Shown: piece by piece, positions 42,618 through 52,739 of the stretch
Numbering within the stretch: the first letter of the stretch is position 1
Layout: every line of letters starts with the position of its first letter
From: Orientallactaga sibirica
Taxonomy: Eukaryota; Chordata; Mammalia; Rodentia; Dipodidae
Length of the DNA: 64,000 bases
Reading direction: 5' to 3'
NCBI GenBank assembly: GCA_036365145.1
Contig: JAEOAD010000015.1
Location: 39,075,501-39,139,500 of the forward strand
Translations under genes and position numbers: made by a program
Notes under the pieces: model-generated
Told to the model about the DNA's origin: nothing
The model's database searches: none
Seen by the model: only the letters and a program-made list of their open reading frames with translations

Positions 42618-43057
42618 TGTGGTAGTTTTAGTGTATGTCCCCACCCCCATAGACTTAGGTGTTTTATTAAAGCATATAATTTGGGTCTCTAGTCACCTGG
42701 CTGGAGGAGGTATCACTGGGGACAGATACTGGGGTCCAGACCTAAGGTGTGTTTAGGGGCAGATCCTATTTCCAGTCCAAAGGTATTCAGAGCAGTCTGA
42801 CCTTTAGTGGGGGTCCCTCCTGCTTGCTGCTGGCTTGTACTTGCTGCATTTGGGGGATGGGGAGTGTACATGCGCACTGGTGCTGATGTTTTGCCTGCTG
42901 CAGTTTTTCTCTCTGCTTGGATCTCTGGAAGGGAGCCAGCTTCTTCTGCCAGCTATGAAACTTCCCCTGGATCTGTATGCTTGAAATAAATCCATTCCTC
43001 CCACAAATTGTTTCTGGTTGGATATTCATCCCAACAGCTTGGAAACTGACCACAATA
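42618..43057 (+). repeat. 3' LTR of the MaLR element
   Basis: Starts 'tgtggtagttttagtgtatg' and ends 'gaaactgaccacaata', with CA mutated to TA. It shares 'gtccaaaggtattcagagca', 'ctgctgcagtttttctctct' and 'ggaagggagccagcttcttc' with the 5' LTR. Differences between the LTRs show considerable age. Confidence 0.87.
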
Positions 43058-43062
43058 GGTCC

Positions 43063-43135
43063 CAATATCCCCTTTAAGGGTATGTCTTTCAGTGGCCCAA
43101 CTCATACCCAATGTCCCACTTCTAAAGGTCCAATC
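43063..43135 (-). mobile_element. Old LTR, right half
   Basis: 'caatatcccctttaagggta' and 'cccacttctaaaggtccaat' continue the antisense LTR broken at 40,431. The joined order fits the usual atatccccttcaagggcatgcccccaatgacc...cctaaaggttccac. Confidence 0.55.
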
Positions 43136-43141
43136 ACATTC

Positions 43142-43266
43142 CAATAGCTAGAATTACAGGTATGCATCACCATGTCCAGCATTTTATATAGGTGCTGGGG
43201 AGTACAAAGTTAGATCCTCATGCTGTGCAGCAAGCACTTTTCCTACTTAGCCATATCCCCAGACCC
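43142..43266 (-). repeat. B1-ID type composite SINE, antisense
   Basis: 'gctagaattacaggtatgca' and 'tcaccatgtccagc' are the antisense B1 start. 'ggtgctggggagtacaaagt', 'gcagcaagcacttttcctac' and 'ttagccatatccccagaccc' are an antisense ID. The order fits a dimeric B1-dID type SINE, also suggested at 52,533-52,739. Confidence 0.5.
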
Positions 43267-44404
43267 CACATTCCTTCTTTATGGGCTCATGTGCTTCTTC
43301 CCACTACACCCTTGAGAAGTCCCTGTAGCAAATGTTTTAGTGCTAAGCTCTCAAATTCAGTATCTCCTCTTATGTTTCCTCCACAATTCCTCAGACCTGT
43401 TTCATGATCCAGTATCTCATTGTATCTCTTTGAGAACACGTATGTTTATTTTAAATTCTTGCACCTTTGGGTCGGTGAACCATCCCCCTGCAGTACAATC
43501 ATCCAGATCTCAGGTGCGGAATGAGGGCCTGGGGAGATGGAGTGCTGACACGCATAATCATTCACAGGTTACAGCTGTTCCTGGTACTGACTGCCCTGCA
43601 GTGTCAACAGCATGGGTAGTACCCCACTGAGGCAGGGTGGAAAGATGCAAGGTGTGCATAGTGCATGGCTCTGCATGCTTCTGCCTATATCCACCTCCCT
43701 CAAGAACTTTTGCATCAACTGCAGTCATCTGGGAGCTGGTTTCCTTCTTAAAGCAAAATATGGATCCAAAACAGTCTTGTTTGATGATCTGTTTTCCAAC
43801 TGCTGCCTTTTTATCAAACCAAACCTTAGCTTGGGGCAGTTTAGAAAATCATGTGTTTCTTGTATTTGTTTTGTGTCCTAATCGTGCCCCAGTCAGCTTT
43901 GCCACCCAATCCCAACTCACATCACAGCCACCATAAACCCACACCCCAAAAGCATCCCATAACACACAAAGAGCTCCAAGAGTTCTGAAGTCACCTACCC
44001 CACACAGGATCATACAGCCCATGCCAACCCCCCCCCCAACACAGGCACCTGGCCAGACATGCCTGGACATACCCACACATGCTACAGGAAGCTTGCACAC
44101 ACAATCCCCACACACACTTGGGCAGACTCAAACTGACCCACTGCCACAATCAATACGTGCTGTCACACACATTTACCTTAGCTGGTAGAGCTCAGAAGCC
44201 AAGCCAAAGGTCCTGACTGCACGTTCCTGAATCCTCTGGAGCCCTGAAGAGGGCAGAAGACTGTTCAGGTAGAACTCACTGGCCATTTCCAAAGCCAAAG
44301 TAGACAAATGCTTCCTGCTTTGCCTTTGAGGTCAGGAGCCTTATACTTTTAGTGACCACTAAAAAAAAAAAAAAACTTTTGCTATAGATATTTTGGTACA
44401 CTAA
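43267..44404. other. Single-copy sequence with CA-rich part
   Basis: No gene recognised. Positions 43,880-44,170 are rich in cacac/ccac words with an 11-C run near 44,027-44,038. Frames here are composition artefacts. Confidence 0.45.
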
Positions 44405-44582
44405 TTTTAATATTTTATTTTTGAGAGAGAGAGAATGGGCGTGCCAAAGCCTCCAGCCACTGCAAATGAACTCCACATGCATGTGCCACCTTGTGCATCT
44501 GGCTAACGTGGGTCCTGGGGGATCAAACCTGAGTCCTTTGGCTTTGCAAATACCTTAATCGCTAAGCCATCCCTCCAGCCCA
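44405..44582 (-). repeat. tRNA-derived rodent SINE, antisense
   Basis: 'tattttatttttgagagaga', 'cactgcaaatgaactccaca', 'gccaccttgtgcatctggct' and 'gctaagccatccctccagcc'. The flanks 'attttggtaca' and 'cttttggtata' look like a mutated target duplication. Confidence 0.9.
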
Positions 44583-44706
44583 ATCTTTTGGTATATTTTT
44601 AACCAAAGGGAAATGTATTTCATTTTTCAAATTCTAACCTAACATACAAAGGGATTTCATAGATTCATAGAATAAAGGTGCTTCATGAGTAAATGATTTT
44701 GCTCCA

Positions 44707-44800
44707 GGGGCTGGGGAGGTGGGTCAGTGTTAAAGTGTTTGCCATGTATTCATGAGGACTTGAGTTCAATCCCCAGAACCCATGTAAAAAACATAGGTGT
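44707..44800 (+). repeat. tRNA-head SINE fragment
   Basis: 'gggctggggaggtgggtcag' with B box 'gagttcaatcccc' and 'agaacccatgtaaaa'. Only the tRNA-like head is present. It is directly followed by a B4-like element. Confidence 0.6.
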
Positions 44801-44802
44801 GT

Positions 44803-45090
44803 GCTGGGGACATGGCTCAGTCAACAAGGTGCTTGTTGCACATGCACGAGGACCTGGAAATTCAGATCCCCAGAACCCATATAAATGCTGAGTGTGGTAG
44901 CATGTGCCATAATCCCAGTACAGGGAGATGAAGACAGGAGGTTCCTGACAGCAAGTTATCTAGTTAGATTTGCCAAATTAGGGAGCTGTGTTCAGTCTGT
45001 CTCAAAAAGAGGTGGATGGAGAACTTGACAAATGAAACTTGAGGTTATCTTGTGGCACGCGTGCACACACACAGATTTTTAAAAAGATTT
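44803..45090 (+). repeat. B4-like SINE
   Basis: 'gctggggacatggctcagtc', 'cagatccccagaacccatat', 'agatgaagacaggaggttcc' and 'gttcagtctgtctcaaaaag', and a CACACAC tail at about 45,062. It has a complete ID-plus-B1 layout. Confidence 0.65.
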
Positions 45091-46777
45091 TGCTCCTCCA
45101 AGAGAGGCTGAAATGTAGTCTCCAAATGCCCTTGTGACTTACCATGGTCAGGGTCAATCTGGGGCCAGGAACATCCTCACCATGACCAGGGCCTTTACAC
45201 TGAATGGTGGACAATGACAAAGACTATGGCCCAACCTTTATGTGGTCATGGAAAGGAAGGATGCCTAAAGAGGGCTACAGCTTCTCCAGGACACCAGGAC
45301 CCATGTGAAAGCTGCTTTGTCACATGTGTATGTGGGATCCTGAGTGGTGCCAAGGCTACATATCTGGGGAAATGAGCAGAAAGATGGCTCGAGTGGCCTC
45401 ATCCCCAGTGGAAGTTGAAATAGTGACTACGTCAGAGGTGGCTTGAAGATCAAATGAGATGCACTTACTGCATGGGGCGTGGAACAAGAGGGTACACACA
45501 CACACACCACTGTAACAATTGCTAACCTCCCATATGTTTGTGACACTTGGTACTGCTACCTCAAGTCTTCCACCACAGACAGAAAACACCCCATGTGATA
45601 TTCCCCAGCACCAAACAGAGCTGACTGCATGACTTCATACGAGTGTCATTGCCTCACTCTATGACCTTGGTCAAGTTAGTTAGGAGAAAAGTTGAGCCCA
45701 CTTCATAGCCTGCTTCTGGAACCAAATAAATGAAGCACAGAAAAGCCCTGGCCGGAGGCCACATAGTCCGTGACGTCAGGCACTGGGACTTTTTATTTTG
45801 AGAATTCAAGTGGCTTCCTGGCATGCCTGTGAAGCAGGGGTCTGTACAGTGACCACAGAACCCAGTAATAACCTCCAGGAGGATGGTCCTGGTGCTGCAC
45901 TGGCCACCAGTACCTGGCCTGGTTCCTCTGTCCCTTTTTGAAGTGCCTGTGCATCTTGGAGCCTGTGTGGAGCTGTTAACGTTTAGATTGGCAGGACTCT
46001 GACAACCCAGGCTACCAGGTCTATTGCTAGTAAAGTACATGTTGCCCAGAGCCCAGCCAACAGACACTACCAAACATATCATGTGACACTGTGGCAGCAG
46101 TGATGACAGCCAGCCATTTGGTGCCACCGGGTCTGTAAATGGTAGCATGAGCTGTCACCTGGAATGGGTGGGGATTGCAGAGTCTTAACTATGAATCATT
46201 CGAGTTTCTTGAGGACTGGAAAGTCCATCCTGACTAGCCCTTCAGGGACATGCTTTGAAGGTTGACTCTTGTCTGATTCTGCCCCATCTTCAATAAGCAC
46301 TTGCAGCTCAAACCAGGAAGAGACTTGTCCAAGGCATTTAAGGCCCAGAAGGTTCAAAAGTGAAGCTCAAATTCAGTCTGCTGACTCCTCCTTCCCCTCC
46401 CCAGGAGTGTTTCTCAGCATGCAGGTAAACACATATGGGAGCTGGTGCCCCTGCTCATTAGAGAGACCTCCTGCCTTAAGTCTCTGTCACCTAGTGGCCT
46501 TGGCATCTGGTCCATGACTTCAAGTTGAAACTGGAAGGCTCAGCCCAGGAGCTTTGCTGGCTGTGTTGAAAAGTGAAGCCAGGAGGGCAAAGTCCACTGG
46601 GAAGAGGAGAGAGGAACAGAGCCCTCTGCTGCCTTGACACAGCCTGCTCCCTAGACAGGGTGGGCTGAGTGTCCAGTGCAGGCAAGTTCTAGGAAGCATG
46701 GTCAGGGGATCCCAGTGTCTCCTTGCAGTGAATCCAGTGCCACAATGTCCTTGATTCTGTGAGACTTTTAAAAAGAA
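45091..46777. other. Single-copy sequence with MIR relics
   Basis: MIR-like words occur at 45,410-45,500 ('agatcaaatgagatgcactt') and 45,640-45,760 ('actctatgaccttggtcaag'). Another lies near 46,300-46,400 ('gagacttgtccaaggcattt', antisense). A 164-residue minus frame (45,654-46,148) has no recognisable domain. Confidence 0.4.
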
Positions 46778-46925
46778 GCCAGCCATGTATGATGGCACTT
46801 TAATCCCAACACTCAGGAGGCAAAGGTAGGAGGATAGCTGTGAGTTTGAGGCCATCCTGAGACTACAATAGGGAAGCATAGTGAATTCCAGGTCAGAGTG
46901 GGCTAGTGCGAAATCCTACCGCCAA
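46778..46925 (+). repeat. B1-type SINE, diverged
   Basis: 'agccagccatgtatgatggc', 'ctttaatcccaacactcagg' and 'gcatagtgaattccaggtca', then an AAG-rich end. An extra 'aatagggaagca' lies after 'gagactac'. It directly precedes the CpG island. Confidence 0.82.
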
Positions 46926-46959
46926 AAAAGAAGAAGCAGCAGAAGAAACCAGGGGGAAG

Positions 46960-47480
46960 AAAAGCGGATAAAGAGACCGCAGAGACAGAGAGGGGCCTAG
47001 ACTGAGACCAGGCCGGAGCAGCAAGCGCTCCAGGGCGCACCACCAGCTCTCGGGAAGCTTCGCTTCCCAGCGCTCCGCGGTCCAGCGCGGGCGGCAAACT
47101 GGAAACAGCTGCGGAGGTTTTGAGTTTCCGCCCAGCCTCCTCCTGGCCTCTGGCTCGGCCCACCCGAGCAGTTCCTCTTAATCCCGGTCTCTCGAGAAGC
47201 TGCACCGTGGAAATCCTCCCCCTGTTCCGGAGGTCAGCCCCGGGCTGATGACGGGCGCCGAGCAGCAGCGCAGCCTGGGGAAGGTTCGCCCTCCCCGCTC
47301 CGGCCAGAGCTGCGCTCCCGCCGCGCCGCCCCGCCCCGCGGCTGCCTGGGCTGCACTGTGCAGAAGATCGGGACTCTCCCAGGCCACTGGCCCCGACAGG
47401 TGCTCCCGGAACTCTCTTAGGCCTCATTCGGCTGGGACCAGCCCATCCGCTTCCAAAGCACCCAAAGACGCCATAAGGAC
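46960..47480. promoter_or_regulatory. CpG island, candidate promoter
   Basis: CpGs are dense from 'ggagcagcaagcgctccagg' through 'ctcccgccgcgccgccccgc' to 'cattcggctgggacc', unlike the rest of the window. GC boxes and an ATG-poor, low-complexity GC-rich composition are typical of promoters. No TATA box is evident. The minus-strand frame through it (46,903-47,511, 202 residues) is Ala/Gly/Arg-rich and runs into the B1, so I do not call it a gene. Transcription direction is undetermined. Confidence 0.7.
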
Positions 47481-47829
47481 TAGTAGGACCTAGTTCACTT
47501 CTGTCTCCCACTACCTGGGTTGATTGAAGGTCTGTCCCTAGCTCACTGCCCTTAGAGCAGACCTAACCCATGTCTCCAAGCACTTCCTGAGGCCCTACTG
47601 TGTGCCAGTACCTGCCCGCAGGACCCCACGGTAGTTTTGTCTAGCTGGGGCCCTGGAATTGGACTCTAGAGCTGGGAGGTAAACAGGCCTCATGGGGCCC
47701 TCCAGTGTTGAAATAAAAGAGCCATCGGATGGCTCTGAGCCACTGCCCAGAGAGGGTGACAAAGCTCTGCCTCTAGGCCATGCTTCCTGCCCTTCAGGCA
47801 AAGTCTCATTTTTGTTTTATTCTGTGCAG

Positions 47830-47979
47830 TGTGTCTGTCTCTTCCCCTGAAAGAGCCCAGCTGGAATTTAAGCCCCTGCTCTAGCTGCTGCCAGCATCTA
47901 AAGATGCTTATTTGGCAAGCCTCTCACGGTAACTGTGGCCCCATTCCTGGGCTCTACTACACAGTAGGCTGTAGTGCAG
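47830..47979 (+). other. Candidate exon of an unknown transcript
   Basis: The 150-bp block is preceded by 'tttgttttattctgtgcag' (acceptor-like, ending 47,829) and followed by 'gtaagg' after 'gtgcag' (47,980), a strong donor. It lies about 350 bp downstream of the CpG island. One frame is open across it but encodes nothing familiar. It may belong to a non-coding RNA or a 5' UTR, or be chance. Confidence 0.25.
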
Positions 47980-49193
47980 GTAAGGGGCCTGCTGCCACAG
48001 CAGGCAGAGGCCTGGCCAGCCTGGAAGCCTGCATCAGTGCAGGAAGGAGGGTCTTTGCAGCCCTCTGCTCTGACAGTGAGAGGGTTTCCCAGTTCAGAAC
48101 TGGCCCCTCACCTCAACCTCTCCCGCCTTCCTGCCTTCACCTCTGCAAACAGAGCAAACTGCTTGGTAGGGAGCCAGAGTCACCAGCAAGCACATCTCTT
48201 CTTCCAGTCCTCCTGGCTCTGCATAGCTCCAGTGTGCACCCCACAATCCTTGCCGTGCACTTCCACCCTTGAGTACATGGGTTTCACACATTTTCACCCA
48301 TGCTCCGTGTCATATGCATTTCTAGACATGGCCCCTCTTCAAACCACAGCCCCCTGCTCTCACACACCTCACAGGCTCCTGGATGCCTCATTCACCTGCC
48401 TGCTCACTACACATGAAGCTCTTGGGGCATCACAGTATGCCGAGGGTGGCCCTGCCTCCCTCGAAGTGAGCACTTGGTGCTGCTTTGCTTTAACCCTGCC
48501 CCTGGCCTTCTCTGACACAGTAGTTCAGTGGGGATTCTCAAGAGAGTGTGGCCTCGGCTGAAAGATGATGACAATCGAACAGACCCCACCCCTACTGTGG
48601 ATGACCACCTTGTCCTGCCCTGCCTGCTGCCCACTCAACAGGAGAGCAATCAAACTTAAACCTTCCTGCCCACACCACGGACTAGTACCACAAGCCCCTC
48701 ACACCACCATGGAGGCTTTCCACATCTAGCACCTCCATAAACACTAAGCGCCATATTCGGTAAGATAAACCCCAAACCGCTGCCCTGGGTTTCCAGGTCC
48801 CATGTGCCTGATCCAGCCTCCCCCCTCCAACTTATGCTAATCCCCTCCCCACTTCATACATAAACACACACTTTCAAAAATGGATTTTCCATAAAATTCG
48901 TGAAGCCTGACTTTTGAGCACTCCCCCCAGCCTCTTTACTTGCACAACCCATTGAGAGATCTTCTCCAGGGACCAGGCAAGGGCATCAGGCACTATGCTC
49001 AGCTTCCCTATTGGAATGTCATGGATGACCAGCCACATGTGGTCTATTTTATGAAGGGGGTGTGTTTATGGGACAGAAGCCTTTTGGAATAGTGAAGGGT
49101 TGTGCACATGAAGGTGTCAGTACCTTTAATAGCTGCTATTAAGAACTTGTCCCTTGGGCAATTTGTCCTCTGGGCTGTAGATCCCCTGGATGG
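47980..49193. other. Single-copy sequence
   Basis: About 1.2 kb, pyrimidine-rich at first, with no recognised repeat or gene. Frames up to 195 residues are without domains. Confidence 0.45.
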
Positions 49194-49621
49194 GCCAGCA
49201 GGGTGGCAGGGGAGGAACTTTGCTCTGAGGGGGTGGGAGCTCTGACTAACTGTCTTGAAGCACGTGCTGTGATTGTTGGAAATCCCATCATTTCTTTAGT
49301 TCTCTACTTGTGTTACCTATAAAATGAAGGGACAGCTGGGCTGGCCTTGGGTCCCTGCAGCTTGAACAGGAAAGGCTCTGGCTGCATTCTCCAGCTCCTA
49401 TCACTTTGACCCTTGCTGGATATCAAAAAGCTTGCTTTCTAAAGTCTGCATAGACTCACCACTCTGCTCTCCTGGGAAGAGGCCACTCTGCCCTCACATC
49501 TAGCCCCCTCGTCTCCTAGATCTTAGAAAGTGCATCACTAGCTGTGTGACTCCCTCAGAGCCTTTGGTACCCTCACCTGTGTGAGGACTAGACATGGCGC
49601 AGTATGTGCAGAACCAGGCTG
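49194..49621 (+). repeat. Left arm of a 428-bp inverted repeat
   Basis: From 'gccagcagggtggcagggga' to 'gtgcagaaccaggctg'. Its reverse complement recurs at 50,741-51,165 with about eight substitutions and two small indels, about 97-98% identity by eye. The arm consists of single-copy DNA with a MIR-like core ('cactagctgtgtgactccct') and is not a SINE or LTR. Confidence 0.93.
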
Positions 49622-50740
49622 GTGGGCCTAGTCCTCTCCTGCCCTTCACTATGTGACTTTTGGCAGCTTCCTTCCTCCTTTCATCTCTCTGCATCTAGGT
49701 TCCCCAAATGGTGAGGTAGCACAACAGGACTGATGTTCAGTACTGTCCCATCATTTTTCCATTTACCTCTGTCAGAGCCATAGGTCCATGTTACAGATGA
49801 GTCTAGGGGAGCAAGTGAAGGAGCTCAGTGTTCATTCACAAACTCATTTGATGTGCAGTCCCTTCCTGCCAGCCTTGCCCCACTCCACATGCCAGGCTGG
49901 AACTAAGCATGAATGGGAGGTGAGTGAGCAGAGCAACAACCTTTCCCTGCCCTTGCTCAACCTCAGTCCTTCAGGGAAGGAGAGATGCTGAACAAGTCAG
50001 TAATAAAAGCAGAGGATGACGAAACAGACATGGAAGGCGCTAGAGTGGCTGTATGAGGGGTAGAGCTCTCCTGGGACTGGGACCAACCGAGTGACTGGCA
50101 GATGGGGTAAAGGAAGCCTCCATCCCTACATCGTGTTAGCCTTGGAAGAGTTCTGCCTAAGGGAAGCCTGAAGATGAGCAGGTGAGATGGGCACAGAAAG
50201 AATGGGAAAGAAATGCAGAGGACGTAGGGAGGGTGTAGTGGCTACAGACGAGGAGAGTACAGTGGGCGGGGGGGGGCTCCTACACTAAGGAAGCCCCCGT
50301 TCCAGGCAAGTGCTGCTGCATAAGTGGGAAGTTCTGAATCCACGGGGGGGGGGGGGCGCGGGGCTATAGGAGGTGGAAAAGTGGGGTAAAGATCTGAGGA
50401 GAACTTGAGCAGGCCACAGAATGGCTGCAGGCCGGTCTCTGCTGAAGTCGGGACCTCATGTAGAGTAATCCACTAGGCCTTTTGGTTCCTACTTTCCACC
50501 AGGCCCTGTGCTGAGCATTAAGCTCATGTTGAAAGGATCCTCTGAAGGATCCTCTTGTTTATTTTCTTTTATGGGAAAAGAATGGCTGTCTGGCCCTTCC
50601 AGAAACCAAGTCAGCCCACAATGTGCAGTTGTGCCGGCTGTTCACTGTCCAAGACACACTGCGCAGTTTACGAGGAGAGGCTGCTCCCAGATTATGAACA
50701 TGGCCATGAGACTGACACAAAAACACCCTGTGCTGCCTAT
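49622..50740. other. Spacer between inverted-repeat arms
   Basis: About 1.1 kb of single-copy sequence. It contains two G-runs: 'gggcgggggggggctcc' near 50,262 and a run of about 14 G before 'cgcggggc' near 50,344. No gene or repeat family recognised. Confidence 0.6.
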
Positions 50741-51165
50741 CAGCCTGGCTCTGCACATGCTGCGCCATGTCTAGTCCTCACACAGGTGAGGGTACCAAAG
50801 GCTCTGAGGGAGTCACACAGCTAGTGATGCACTTTCCTAAGATCTAGGAGACGAGGGGACTAGATGTGAGGGCAGAGTGGCCTCTCCACAGGAGAGCAGA
50901 GTGGTGAGTCTATGCAGACTTTAGAAAGCAAGCTTTTTGATATCCAGCAAGGGTCAAAGCGATAGGAGCTGGAGAATGCAGCCAGAGCCTTTCCTGTTCA
51001 AGCTGCAGGGACCCAAGGCCAGCCCAGCTGTCCCTTCATTTTATAGGTAACACAAGTAGAGAACTAAAGAAATGATGGGATTTTCAACAATCACAGCACG
51101 TGCTTCAAGACAATCAGAGCTCCCACCCCCTCAGAGCAAAGTTCCTCCCCTGCCACCCTGCTGGC
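50741..51165 (-). repeat. Right arm of the inverted repeat
   Basis: Reverse complement of 49,194-49,621. It differs by a 4-base shortening near the outer end ('gattgtc' against 'gactaactgtc'), one inserted G and scattered substitutions. The outer boundary is abrupt at 51,165. Confidence 0.93.
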
Positions 51166-52324
51166 TGTGTGGGGACTCCAAAGGCAGGCATCAGGTCTGC
51201 TCCTTCCATGCCCCCAACACTTATCTCACTGGTGGTCTGAGGGCTGCCTTAACACAAGATGAAGGCCAACCTCCTGTTCACCAGACTGTGTATGGAGCCA
51301 CTGAGCAGCCTCGAGAACCTCCCAAGGGAGTTGAACTTGATCATGCTTTTATCTAAATATGTCCTGTGCCTTATCACACAGGAAACCAACTAGGCCCTCT
51401 CCCAGGAGGCCAAGACTTCCCAGGCCCCCACTGTCACACTTTGAGGGACCCAGGGCAGTGAAGGATGAGGGAGCCTCCAGCCTCTCATGAACACCCAGCT
51501 CTCAGACCTCCACCTTTTTCATGCAGGATGCCCAGCCGGACTGGTGAAGGACCATCCTCTTCAAATCACAGGATCTTGGGTTTGGAAGATGGGCTTCTCA
51601 CTGTTGAACCATTACTGAGGTTTTTAAGAAATGACTGTTCTCCACTTTTCTTTAATCTCTACGTCTTTATACTTCAGTGTATAAAAAGCTAGAAGAAAGA
51701 GCCATGTGACTAAGTAAGCATGATTTCTGGGAGGGATTCCCCCAAACACAGCAAGTAAGACTTTCCCTTTTTGTTTTATCATAACCAACCAGTTTATAAA
51801 GTAACCTTGTAAAAACCCATCTACTCAGGTCAAGAACAGGCTCTGCAGCAACCACTGAGCCCCTCCTGGAACTTCATCTCAGTCTCAGCCCCGTCCCTCC
51901 CCACAAGCTTTTCCTTGTATGTTTAGCACCCATAAGCAGATCCCTATTATCTTCATTTAGTTTTGTGTGTTTCTGTATTTGATATGCCTTTTAGGTCTCT
52001 GAATCCTCAGCCTCCCATTTCTACCTCTTGCTTTTCAAGACTGTGTATCCCTACCTCCCTGCACTCTACTGTTTTCCATTCATGATTGTGCTGGCTGCCT
52101 GTTCCCAGTACTGGCCCTGGGTAGATCCACCCTGACTTCCCTCCAATGGCGGCTAGATCCAGAACATAGGTCATAGGGCAGGTGGCTGTGCTTGTTCGTC
52201 ATGTCTGGACCTGTCTCCTTTTGGAAGTGTCACCAGCCCTTGGTGCTCAGCATCTAGATTGAACTTTTTGTTTTGTTTTGTTTTTAATTCATTAGTTGGG
52301 ACTGACCTTTTCTTTTTCTTTTTT
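51166..52324. other. Single-copy sequence
   Basis: No repeat or gene recognised. A T-rich patch lies near 52,265-52,320. Confidence 0.45.
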
Positions 52325-52522
52325 AAATTATTATTTATTTATTTGAGAGAGAGAGGAGGAGGATAGAGAGAATAGACACACCAAGCCCTGTTGCCACTGC
52401 AAATGAACTCCAGATGCGTGTGCCACCTTGTGCAGCTGGCTTACATAGGTACTGGGGAATTGAACCTGGGTCCTTTGGCTTCACAGGCAAATGCCTTAAC
52501 CACTAAGCCATCTCTTCAGCCC
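52325..52522 (-). repeat. tRNA-derived rodent SINE, antisense
   Basis: 'ttatttatttatttgagaga', 'cactgcaaatgaactccaga', 'gccaccttgtgcagctggct' and 'ccactaagccatctcttcag'. Near-complete. Confidence 0.92.
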
Positions 52523-52532
52523 TCATTTTTTT

Positions 52533-52739
52533 TTAGACAAAGTTTCATATATCCCAAGCTGGTCTCAAACTTGCTGTAGTGGAGAATGACCTTAAATTTC
52601 TGACCCTCCTGTCTCTACCCCCGATCCCCATGCTAAGATTATAGGCCTGTGCCACCATGCCTGGTTTATGCAGTGCTGTATCAAACAGCATCTCCTGCGT
52701 ATTAGGCAAGGGTTTTACCCACTCAGCTACATCCCCACT
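52533..52739 (-). repeat. B1-ID composite SINE, antisense, diverged
   Basis: 'tatcccaagctggtctcaaa', 'ctaagattataggcctgtgc' and 'caccatgcctgg' are antisense B1. 'tattaggcaagggttttacc', 'cactcagctacatccccact' follow as antisense ID. The joint order matches a dimeric B1-dID SINE. Confidence 0.55.

Larger units (their letters stand above)
40432..43057 (+). mobile_element. Two-LTR MaLR retrotransposon (non-autonomous), sense
   Basis: Two related LTRs (40,432-40,891 and 42,618-43,057) flank an internal region of about 1.7 kb. Right after the 5' LTR comes 'tttggtaccagagagttggg', the MaLR internal start (aattggtaccaggagtggggt), and before the 3' LTR lies the purine tract 'ggagccaggggcagaa'. Flanking pentamers 'agtcc' and 'ggtcc' are the target duplication with one mismatch. 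No gag, pol or env frame exists, as expected of MaLRs. Three SINEs sit inside it. It inserted into an older LTR. It is not competent for self-replication. Confidence 0.85.

Noticed and set aside
46903..47511. 202-residue minus-strand frame through the CpG island
   Set aside because: Ala/Gly/Arg-rich composition tracks the GC content, and its C-terminal end is read from the B1 3' end and A-rich tail; no protein family recognised.
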